38,805 nt of DNA, taken from contig JAKSRT010000012.1 of NCBI GenBank assembly GCA_024403485.1, positions 1-38,805 on the forward strand, given 5' to 3'. Position 1 is the first letter of the stretch, and each line of letters opens with the position of its first letter. Source of the stretch: Lachnospiraceae bacterium. Its GTDB lineage: Bacteria > Bacillota > Clostridia > Lachnospirales > Lachnospiraceae. A model generated the notes under the pieces. That model had not been told where the DNA came from. It did not search any database and was given only the letters and a program-made list of their open reading frames with translations. Below, piece after piece: positions 1 through 7,226 of the stretch. The position numbers were made by a program, and so were the translations under genes.

Positions 1-904
1 ATCCACCAAAGAATGCACCACACATAGAACCAACACCATCACCAAGAAGTGTTCTGTGAAGACCGGGCTCCTCAAGAAGATCTTTTTCGATAATAGAAGA
101 AAGATTCTTGTGGTCAGCGATATGTTCAGCAAATACTACAAATGCTACAGGAATGTAAGCAACGGCAATAGTACCGATATATGAACCGGTTACTTCGCCA
201 AATCCCTTAAATGCTACAAGGAATGTGAAGTTAGGAAACCACTGCATAGTAGCAAACTTGGAAAAATCAACTACCTGATAGTCTGCTCCGCCAACAAGGG
301 TAATAATTGTTGCTACAGCATAACCGCAAGCGATACCAATGATGAAAGGAATCATCTTAAGCATTTTCTTACCGAATACAGAGCAAACCATTGTAGCGAA
401 TAAAGTAACCAAACCACAAAGAATACCAATGTAAGGATTAGGACCGGATGTGAAATCACCGATAGCATTTCCTGCAAGAGAAAGACCGATAATAGCAACT
501 GTAGGTCCAATAACAACTGCGGGCATTAATCTGTTTACCCATGCAACACCTGCGAATTTAACAATGATAGCAAGTACTACATAAACAAGGCCTGCAAATA
601 TTGCACCGAGAATCATACCAAGGTATCCAAGCTGCATTGATGTAGCACCTGCAAAAGCAGCGAACATAGAACCAATGAAAGCGAATGAAGAACCAAGGAA
701 TACGGGGCTCTTGAACTTAGTGAAGAGAAGGTAAACAATTGTACCAACACCTGCTCCGAAAAGAGCTGCTGAAGTGGACATGTCGTTACCTACGATAGCG
801 GGAACAGCGATTGTTGCTGCAAGAATAGCAAGCATCTGCTGTAATGCGAAGACGATAGTCTTACCAAATGAAGGCTTGTCTTCTACGTTGTAGATCATTT
901 TCAT
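1..904 (-). CDS. uraA: Uracil permease (NCS2/UraA family), 3' part cut by window edge
   Basis: Inner-membrane uracil:H+ symporter of the nucleobase-cation-symporter-2 family, feeding pyrimidine salvage. The first 301 residues are visible. They open with MKMIYNVEDKPSFGKTIVFA and continue as alternating hydrophobic helices. The segment VFAEHIADHKNLSSIIEKDL followed by GLHRTLLGDGVGSM is the UraA-type substrate and proton-binding region of transmembrane segments 8-10; the AEH glutamate is the family's key residue. The start is fixed by AGGAGT (911-916) six bases upstream. Family members have about 420-430 residues, so roughly 120 C-terminal residues lie outside the window. It diverges from the glucosyltransferase gene. 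The family call is secure; uracil rather than xanthine specificity rests on the motif. Confidence 0.93.
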   Translation of the reverse strand, partial: MKMIYNVEDKPSFGKTIVFALQQMLAILAATIAVPAIVGNDMSTSAALFGAGVGTIVYLLFTKFKSPVFLGSSFAFIGSMFAAFAGATSMQLGYLGMILGAIFAGLVYVVLAIIVKFAGVAWVNRLMPAVVIGPTVAIIGLSLAGNAIGDFTSGPNPYIGILCGLVTLFATMVCSVFGKKMLKMIPFIIGIACGYAVATIITLVGGADYQVVDFSKFATMQWFPNFTFLVAFKGFGEVTGSYIGTIAVAYIPVAFVVFAEHIADHKNLSSIIEKDLLEEPGLHRTLLGDGVGSMCGAFFGG

Positions 905-1002
905 ACAATAACTCCTTTTGTGTACATTACGTACGTTCTATTATTAAGTTGTTACTGCATTTGGGCAAAAAAAAACCACCGAAATGCGTTTTTATCTTTT
1001 TC

Positions 1003-1031
1003 ATTATCGCATTATAAAAAGACCTTGTAAA
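1003..1031 (-). promoter_or_regulatory. Predicted sigma-A promoter of the uracil permease gene
   Basis: On the minus strand TTTACA (1026-1031) and GATAAT (1003-1008) are separated by exactly 17 bases. The leader of about 90 bases contains a run of nine T (967-975) between short complementary arms GCATTT and AAATGC. I see no PyrR-binding consensus or purine-riboswitch core there. Confidence 0.55.
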
Positions 1032-1074
1032 GAAAAATTCATAAAGTCTGACAAATCATTTTAAAACCGTTTTA

Positions 1075-1103
1075 TTGTCATTTTAAGGGTTCTCTTATAT
1101 AAT
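1075..1103 (+). promoter_or_regulatory. Strong predicted sigma-A promoter of the GtrII-like gene
   Basis: TTGTCA (1075-1080), a 17-base spacer and a perfect TATAAT (1098-1103) lie about 70 bases upstream of the GtrII-like start codon. It is divergent from the permease promoter and probably drives the GtrII-hisA pair. Confidence 0.75.
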
Positions 1104-1173
1104 CAAAAAGAAGTATTTTAGGCTTATTACATACTGAAAACGAGATATTTACATATATTATTCGAGGGAAAAT

Positions 1174-2718
1174 ATGACTTTAGATAAAATCTGGTCTTCC
1201 ATAGTCAAAAAAATAAGACCCGAATGTAAAAGAGCATTCCTAAGCACAATGATTATTGGTCTTTTGACACATCTTTTTGCTATGACCAATAACTTATTAA
1301 CATTTGATTCCATGTGGAACATCTATTCCGACCAGGATATGATAACGTCCGGAAGACAATTTCTAACCTATGCCTGCAGTGTAGGTTCCTACTACGACCT
1401 TCCTCTTATAAACGGAATTCTTGCTATCTTCTATCTGGCTGTGGCGGCCGCACTTATCGTAGACATTTTTAATATTGAGGGAAAAATCCTCCCTGTTCTT
1501 GCCGGAGGCCTCCTGGTAACTTTTCCCTCCGTAGCATCTAATTTTGCATATTCCTACACAATCGATGGTTATATGCTGGCCGTTCTTCTGGCCGTTATGG
1601 CTTATTATTTTACATGCAAATATAAGCTTGGTTTTATTGGAGGTACTGTTTTTTTAAGCTTAAGTCTTGGAATTTATCAGGCAGAATTTTCTTTTACCAT
1701 TCTGCTTTGCATTTTTGGATTGATGCTTGATATTTTAAATAACTCCAAGACAAAAGAACTGTTTTCCAAAGCCTGGAGATATGTGGTTATGGGAATAGGT
1801 GGATATGCTTTTTATATAATCTCTCTTAATATTATGCTAAAAATCAGAGGAACCGCTATTTCCGGATATCAGGGTACCGACAAATTAAACAGTTTTTCTT
1901 TATCCGAGCTCCCAAGAGGACTAAAAGCTGCCTTTGACAATTTTTACTATTTTGTTCGATACGGCGGATGTTTTTCTGCCACAGCGGTTATGAAATATTC
2001 CTACCTTCTCTTTATGGCTTTGGGACTTGTTTCATTTATCTATATTTTTATAAAAAAGAAAACTTACAAAGCACCACATAATATTGCATTACTTTTGGTT
2101 CTTTGGCTTTGCGTTCCTTTCGGCTCATGCCTTATTACCATTTTGTCGCCCGACACATATTTCCATTTGTTGATGCGTCTCCCTTGGGTGGTTATTATGC
2201 TCTTCTTTGTGGCACTTATCTCTATGTTTAATAAAGAAGCGGCAATTAAGTTTGAAACCGCTGTATCCTGTTCTTTTGTCATTTTTGCCTTCATATTTAT
2301 TCTTCAGTGCTCTGTAGCTTCAAATATAGCTTACTTTAACTTAAACGAACGTTACGAGAAAACTTACGCTATGAGTGTCAGGCTCATAGACCGAATAGAG
2401 CAGACGGAAGGATATGAAGCCGGAATGCCTATATCCATTTTAGGCGGTTTCCCCGACAGAAATTACTATCCCGAAACTGATATCACAAAAAATGATTTAA
2501 GCGGATATTTTGGTGTAGACGGTGATTATGTATGTAATTCTTCAGGTTCTTACCAGACGTTTATGGAAAGATACTGTAATTTCACTTTCCCTATACTTGA
2601 TCTTAATGAAGAAATAGCATTATCTGAAACAAATCAGTTTAAGGGAATGAGCAATTTCCCTTCAAAAGACAGTATTCAGATTATTGATGATGTATTAGTA
2701 ATTAAATTCAACGGCTAA
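1174..2718 (+). CDS. GtrII-like membrane glucosyltransferase domain protein
   Basis: A 514-residue polytopic membrane protein of the Glucos_trans_II (GtrII) type. This family moves glucosyl residues from polyprenyl-phosphate carriers to surface polysaccharide on the outer face of the membrane. A first helix at about 21-40 is followed by the conserved acidic and basic loop (FD at 44-45, SGR at 59-61). About ten further hydrophobic helices follow, then a hydrophilic C-terminal domain from about residue 395. GAGGG (1164-1168) is the ribosome binding site. Only 11 bases separate it from the hisA-like gene, so the two are probably co-transcribed although no functional link is obvious. The acceptor glycan is unknown. 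The family call is good; the exact reaction is inferred. Confidence 0.75.
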   Translation: MTLDKIWSSIVKKIRPECKRAFLSTMIIGLLTHLFAMTNNLLTFDSMWNIYSDQDMITSGRQFLTYACSVGSYYDLPLINGILAIFYLAVAAALIVDIFNIEGKILPVLAGGLLVTFPSVASNFAYSYTIDGYMLAVLLAVMAYYFTCKYKLGFIGGTVFLSLSLGIYQAEFSFTILLCIFGLMLDILNNSKTKELFSKAWRYVVMGIGGYAFYIISLNIMLKIRGTAISGYQGTDKLNSFSLSELPRGLKAAFDNFYYFVRYGGCFSATAVMKYSYLLFMALGLVSFIYIFIKKKTYKAPHNIALLLVLWLCVPFGSCLITILSPDTYFHLLMRLPWVVIMLFFVALISMFNKEAAIKFETAVSCSFVIFAFIFILQCSVASNIAYFNLNERYEKTYAMSVRLIDRIEQTEGYEAGMPISILGGFPDRNYYPETDITKNDLSGYFGVDGDYVCNSSGSYQTFMERYCNFTFPILDLNEEIALSETNQFKGMSNFPSKDSIQIIDDVLVIKFNG

Positions 2719-2729
2719 AGGTAATAAAA

Positions 2730-3509
2730 ATGCAGTTCAGACCCTGTATAGATATTCATAACGGTAAAGTAAAACAAATAGTAGGCGGCTCTCTTTCCGA
2801 TGAGGGCAATATGGCCTTAGACAATTTTGTATCCGAAAAGGATTCTGCATGGTACGCTTCTTTATACAAAAAGGACAAAATAAAAGGCGCTCATGTCATT
2901 ATTTTAAATGCTTCTGACAGTGAATATTTCAATGCAACCAAGGAAGCAGCATTAAATGCGCTTAACGCATATCCCGGAGGTCTTCAGATTGGGGGCGGAA
3001 TAAATGCAGATAATGCCCATGAATATATTGATGCCGGTGCCTCTCATGTAATCGTTACAAGCTATGTTTTTAAAGATGGGCTTGTAAACTATGCTAATCT
3101 AAATAAGCTTGTTGATGCTGTGGGCAAAGAACACATTGTTCTGGATTTAAGTGCTCGCAAAAAAAACAATGCATTTTATGTAGTAACCGACAGATGGCAG
3201 AAATTTACCGGCGAAGAAGTTACTCCCGATTTGTTCATAAAGCTTGCGAAATACTGTGATGAATTTTTGGTTCATGGTGTTGATGTTGAGGGTAAAAAAT
3301 CCGGTCTTGATAAGAGCCTGATAAAAATTCTTGCAGATGCATATGATAAAACCAATGTTCCTATTACCTATGCAGGCGGAATAGCTTCCACAGATGATAT
3401 CGAATTAATAAAAAAGGCCTCCGACGGAAAGTTAAACTTTACAATCGGAAGCGCGCTTGATTTATACGGCGGTAATTTGAAATACATAGAAATGAAAGAA
3501 TATACTTAA
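2730..3509 (+). CDS. hisA: Eukaryotic-type HisA isomerase (ProFAR isomerase)
   Basis: A 259-residue TIM barrel that opens MQFRPCIDIHNGKVKQIVGG and carries LQIGGGIN near residue 85 and ITYAGGIAS near 213, the two phosphate-binding glycine loops of the HisA/HisF fold. The N-terminal CIDIHNGKVKQIVG and the long insertion after it match the eukaryotic/His6-like HisA subfamily better than the usual bacterial HisA. Expected reaction: ProFAR to PRFAR, the fourth step of histidine synthesis, in the cytoplasm. No other his gene is in the window and the partner gene is a membrane glucosyltransferase. Its last four bases overlap the end of the convergent AraC gene. AAAGG at about 2718-2722 is the ribosome binding site. 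Confidence 0.85.
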   Translation: MQFRPCIDIHNGKVKQIVGGSLSDEGNMALDNFVSEKDSAWYASLYKKDKIKGAHVIILNASDSEYFNATKEAALNALNAYPGGLQIGGGINADNAHEYIDAGASHVIVTSYVFKDGLVNYANLNKLVDAVGKEHIVLDLSARKKNNAFYVVTDRWQKFTGEEVTPDLFIKLAKYCDEFLVHGVDVEGKKSGLDKSLIKILADAYDKTNVPITYAGGIASTDDIELIKKASDGKLNFTIGSALDLYGGNLKYIEMKEYT

Positions 3510-4417
3510 AATTCTTTGGCTCCTTCTCCTGCATGGATTTTTCTGTACTGGTGAGGAGTCACTTTATTTTTCTCTTTAAAAGCATGAATCAGATGCGAAC
3601 AATCGCAAAATCCGGTTTCCTGACTTATATATGTCAAATCATAATCTGTAAAAAGAAGCATATTTTCCGCTTTGCATAATCTCAAGAATGAAATATAGTG
3701 CTTGCAGGATTGACCATACAGTTCAGAAAAACATTTTGCAAAGTATGAGTAGCTCATATTACAGCGTTTTGCCAAATCTTCCACTCTTAATTCTTCACTC
3801 AAATGCTCGTCTATGTATTCAGTAATAGTATTGATACTGTTTGATTCTTTTGATTCTGTTATTTCATTTATTTTAAGACCCATTGCGCGTCGACGACGCA
3901 TATACTGAATAAGAAGCTCGCAAATATAAGATCTGGTAATGGACAAATAACCGAATTCTCTTCCATTCAATTCTTTAATACAACGTTCAAATATATCTCT
4001 AACTTTATTACGTTCGTTTTCAAGTTCCTGAGATCTTAAAGAAAGTTTTAAAAACTCCTCTGTTCTTGGCATACTGGTAGGAAAGCATGATGTAAATCTG
4101 ATATTTCCACTCTCTGATGAATGAACAGAAGATTCTAACTGGTTTAAATCGAATTTTAAAACATAGTATCTGAGCGCACCGTAACTGGCGGCATAAATCG
4201 CATGAACCGACGATGGCGGGCAAATAAATACTTCATCGGGACCGACTACAAAGCTTTCGGAGTCGCATGTAACCTCAACATTACCCTGCAGAACATACAA
4301 GACTTCAACAAAATAATGCCAATGAGCACGAACAGGAAAGGTTTCCTTGCTCGCATCGAACAAAAAAGCCTCATAAGGTGCCCGTAATGTATCTGTATAT
4401 TCAAAAAGAGAGTTCAT
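3506..4417 (-). CDS. AraC-family regulator with N-terminal cupin domain
   Basis: A 303-residue transcription factor. Residues about 25-100 form a cupin-like sensor (VRAHWHYFVEVLYVLQGNVEV, then a proline-rich FICPPSSVHAI turn). Residues about 200-300 carry two AraC helix-turn-helix units: LRVEDLAKRCNMSYSYFAKCF and LTYISQETGFCDCSHLIHAFK, ending VTPHQYRK. The ribosome binding site GGAGG lies five bases before the ATG. It is divergent from the GH113-type mannanase across about 150 bases, the usual layout for an AraC activator and its glycosidase target, so a manno-oligosaccharide or mannose effector is a reasonable inference. The effector itself is not visible. Confidence 0.85.
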   Translation of the reverse strand: MNSLFEYTDTLRAPYEAFLFDASKETFPVRAHWHYFVEVLYVLQGNVEVTCDSESFVVGPDEVFICPPSSVHAIYAASYGALRYYVLKFDLNQLESSVHSSESGNIRFTSCFPTSMPRTEEFLKLSLRSQELENERNKVRDIFERCIKELNGREFGYLSITRSYICELLIQYMRRRRAMGLKINEITESKESNSINTITEYIDEHLSEELRVEDLAKRCNMSYSYFAKCFSELYGQSCKHYISFLRLCKAENMLLFTDYDLTYISQETGFCDCSHLIHAFKEKNKVTPHQYRKIHAGEGAKEF

Positions 4418-4527
4418 CGGACCTCCGAAAAATAGAAATTTACAATTTTTCCATAGTGTGAGTATATCGAAAAAGAGAATAAAAATCTATAGTATAGTTG
4501 AAAATATTATCGATTATTACATTATTT

Positions 4528-4533
4528 TATAAT
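4528..4533 (+). promoter_or_regulatory. Possible -10 element of the GH113-type gene
   Basis: A perfect TATAAT lies 32 bases upstream of the GH113 start codon. No good -35 sits at 17 bases; TTGAAA (4498-4503) is 24 bases away. A weak -35 fits a promoter that needs an AraC-type activator, but this is inference. Confidence 0.35.
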
Positions 4534-4564
4534 CATTTAATAACTTCGGTTGGAAAGGCTTGTC

Positions 4565-5494
4565 ATGGACTATATTTGCGGAATGACATTTGCTCCCTTT
4601 TGTCCCGGTGAATATCTTTGCTCCAAGGAATCTAAAGAGAGCTTCTTAAAAATGAAAGAACAGACTCACGCAAATTTTGTAATTTTTATTCCCAATGCAT
4701 TACAGGATACTCCTCAGTCTGAAACCATATTTATGGGAAAAGAATCCTGTACCGAAGACCAGCTTACCGAGATGATTCACTTTGCCAAAGATCTTGGTAT
4801 GAAAGTTGCCATAAAGCCTACCGTAAACTGTAAAAACGGTACATGGAGAGCCCACATTAATTTCTTTGACGAAGATGTTCCTTGTGAACCTAAGTGGAGT
4901 AACTGGTTTGCTTCTTACACAAAATTTCAACTGCGGTTTGCTAAGGTGGCTCAGGAAACCGGTTGTGAGATGTTTATTCCCGGTTGTGAAATGGTAATGA
5001 GCGAACACAGAGAAGCCGAATGGCGTAAGCTTATTTCCGATATCCGAAAAGTCTATAAAGGACTTATTTCTTATAATACCGATAAGTATCAGGAACACAA
5101 TGTTACCTGGTGGGACGCCGTAGATGTTATTTCATCGAGCGGTTATTATCCGGTTAATAAATGGGAACAGGAACTTGATCGTATAGAAAAGGTTGTTAAA
5201 AAATATAATAAGCCCTTCTTCTTTGCAGAAAGCGGGTGTATGTCCGTGCTGGATTCCAAGTATACACCCAATGACTGGAGTTTAAGTAAAGAAAGTGACT
5301 TAGATGGACAGGCAGAATGGTATAAAGCTATGTTTGAAGCCTGCAGCAAGCGTGATTGGGTCGGCGGAACCTGCCTTTGGGCCTGGGGTTCAAGACTTTA
5401 TAATCCCAAGGATATCGAAAATCAGAAGAATTATGATGTCTATGCAAAACCCGCAGAAAAGATTATTCGCGAGTTTTATGATTCAAAGCAGTAA
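4565..5494 (+). CDS. GH113-type glycoside hydrolase, probable cytoplasmic beta-mannanase
   Basis: A 309-residue TIM-barrel enzyme without signal peptide. Two glutamates stand out: E142 in PGCEMVMSE and E222 in FFFAESGC, 80 residues apart. The founding GH113 enzyme, Alicyclobacillus AaManA, has its acid/base and nucleophile at E151 and E231 (from memory), the same spacing. TWWDAVD and LWAWGS fit clan GH-A substrate-binding strands. I chose ATG 4565 because GGAAAGG (4552-4558) lies six bases ahead; the longer frame starting with TTG at 4550 runs through that site. Expected role: cleavage of imported beta-manno-oligosaccharides. It is followed by a bidirectional terminator. Another clan GH-A family is possible. 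Confidence 0.7.
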   Translation: MDYICGMTFAPFCPGEYLCSKESKESFLKMKEQTHANFVIFIPNALQDTPQSETIFMGKESCTEDQLTEMIHFAKDLGMKVAIKPTVNCKNGTWRAHINFFDEDVPCEPKWSNWFASYTKFQLRFAKVAQETGCEMFIPGCEMVMSEHREAEWRKLISDIRKVYKGLISYNTDKYQEHNVTWWDAVDVISSSGYYPVNKWEQELDRIEKVVKKYNKPFFFAESGCMSVLDSKYTPNDWSLSKESDLDGQAEWYKAMFEACSKRDWVGGTCLWAWGSRLYNPKDIENQKNYDVYAKPAEKIIREFYDSKQ

Positions 5495-5527
5495 GAACTT
5501 ATCGACATATTATTTCCTATAAAATTA

Positions 5528-5554
5528 AAAGCCCGGTTCAAGGAACCGGGCTTT
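5528..5554. terminator. Bidirectional intrinsic terminator between convergent genes
   Basis: GCCCGGTTC (5531-5539) pairs perfectly with GAACCGGGC (5543-5551) around a three-base loop, with A and T flanks extending the stem to 12 pairs. It serves the GH113-type gene and the HerA-like gene. Confidence 0.85.
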
Positions 5555-5575
5555 AATATTTATTACTTATCAATC

Positions 5576-7171
5576 TTATAATTTAAATAATGTACCGATA
5601 ATGTTACGTGCAAGAGAAGAACCAAGGTTTCCGCCTACTGTCTTACCAAACTTACCGCCTACGCTACCGATGGACTTACCTACTTCACGGCCAATAGTAC
5701 CTGCAGTAGAGCTTGCAACAGATTTAGCAGCATTTTTAACTGCTTTCTTCTTCTGGTCTTTCTTTTTAGCTTCTGCTTTTTCTGCTTTTTCACGTTCTTT
5801 TGCAGCTTCCTTATCAGCTTTTTCCTGAGCTTTTGCTGCTTCTTTAGCTTCTGCATCTTTTTCTGCCTGCTTGTCTAATTCTACCTGTCTTCTCTGTAAG
5901 AATTCATAAGCGGAATAACTGTCAATTTCCTGAGAATACTTTGAGAAAAGTAAACAGGATTTAATCTCTCTTTCTCTGTCATAATCATCAAGCGTACCCA
6001 TCTGACTCTGAGGAGGAAGAATCTTTGTCTTCTTAACAATTGTAGGAATACCGTCTTCGCCAAGAACGGATACAAGTGCCTGACCTGTTCCAAGTTCCTG
6101 AAGAACGGTATAAGTATCAAATTCAGGATTTTCTCTGAATGCTGTAGCAGCAGCTCTGGCACTCTTTTGTTCAGCGGGAGTATATGCTCTTAATGCGTGT
6201 TCAACTTTGTTACCAAGCTGAGCAAGTACACCGTCGGGAATATCTTTGGGATTCTGTGTAATAAAGTAAATACCTACACCCTTTGAACGGATAAGTTTAA
6301 CAACCTGTTCAATCTTCTCAAGAAGTGCTTTAGGTGCATTATCAAAAAGCATATGTGCTTCATCAAAGAAGAATACCATCTTAGGCTTCTGAACATCTCC
6401 CAATTCAGGAAGAGCTTCAAATAGTTCACTCATCAACCAAAGAAGGAATGTTGAATATGTACGAGGGTGAAGAATAAGCTTCTGACAGTCAAGAATCTGG
6501 ATAACACCTTTTCCTTCGCTGTTTGTCTGAAGCCAGTCATATACGGATAATGCAGGTTCACCAAAGAACTTATCTGCCCCGTCTGCTTCAAGAGCTACAA
6601 TTGCTCTCTGAATAGCTGCAAGAGACTGAGGTGCAAGATTACCATATGTGGGAGCATATTCAACTCTCTTTTCGTTGGCATATGTAATCATTGACTTTAA
6701 GTCTTTAATATCGAATAAAAGAAGGCCTTCATCGTCGGCAATCTTGAAAAGAACTGTAAGCACATCGGTCTGGGTATCATTTAAATCCAAAATACGGCTT
6801 AAAAGAATGGGACCCATTTCAGAAACAGTAGTACGAAGGGGCATACCCTTTTCACCATATACATCCCAGAAGTTTGAAGGGAAAGCTTCAAAGTCAAATC
6901 CAAGTTCGTTAAGTCCCATGGATTCTACTCTCTTTGAAACATTTTCATTGTTTGTTCCCTTATTACACATAGCTGCAAGGTCACCCTTTACATCAGCTAA
7001 GAATACGGGAACTCCCATTTTACTAAATGATTCTGCCATTACCTTTAAAGTAACTGTTTTACCTGTACCGGTAGCACCACAAATCATACCATGGCGGTTA
7101 GCCATTTGGGGATAAATATAAATATTCTCATCCCCTGATTTACCAATCAGAATTTTTCCGTCGTTAAGCAT
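5576..7171 (-). CDS. HerA-like ATPase, DUF853/YjgR family
   Basis: A 531-residue P-loop ATPase of the FtsK/HerA superfamily. It has Walker A GATGTGKT at residues 32-39 and Walker B MVFFFDEAH at about 265-273. GIYFITQNPKDIPDGVLAQLGNKVEHALRAYTPAEQKS is typical of DUF853 proteins and carries sensor-like QN. From about residue 435 a Lys/Glu/Ala-rich coiled coil of some 60 residues leads into a glycine-rich tail. The start at 7171 is set by GAGGAGG five bases ahead; the longer frame to 7198 overlaps that site. The cellular role of this family is poorly known. Single gene, monocistronic by its surroundings. Confidence 0.88.
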   Translation of the reverse strand: MLNDGKILIGKSGDENIYIYPQMANRHGMICGATGTGKTVTLKVMAESFSKMGVPVFLADVKGDLAAMCNKGTNNENVSKRVESMGLNELGFDFEAFPSNFWDVYGEKGMPLRTTVSEMGPILLSRILDLNDTQTDVLTVLFKIADDEGLLLFDIKDLKSMITYANEKRVEYAPTYGNLAPQSLAAIQRAIVALEADGADKFFGEPALSVYDWLQTNSEGKGVIQILDCQKLILHPRTYSTFLLWLMSELFEALPELGDVQKPKMVFFFDEAHMLFDNAPKALLEKIEQVVKLIRSKGVGIYFITQNPKDIPDGVLAQLGNKVEHALRAYTPAEQKSARAAATAFRENPEFDTYTVLQELGTGQALVSVLGEDGIPTIVKKTKILPPQSQMGTLDDYDREREIKSCLLFSKYSQEIDSYSAYEFLQRRQVELDKQAEKDAEAKEAAKAQEKADKEAAKEREKAEKAEAKKKDQKKKAVKNAAKSVASSTAGTIGREVGKSIGSVGGKFGKTVGGNLGSSLARNIIGTLFKL

Positions 7172-7226
7172 AAAAACCTCCTCTAGTTTTCTTAACATCT
7201 ATTTTACATATATTTAAGCCGTATCG

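Noticed and set aside
905-1003. PyrR attenuator or purine riboswitch before the uracil permease
   Set aside because: Neither the PyrR-binding loop consensus nor the purine aptamer core can be found.
6648-7115. 155-codon plus-strand open frame
   Set aside because: It lies wholly inside the HerA-like ATPase gene on the other strand; that gene has Walker motifs and a ribosome binding site, this frame has neither.
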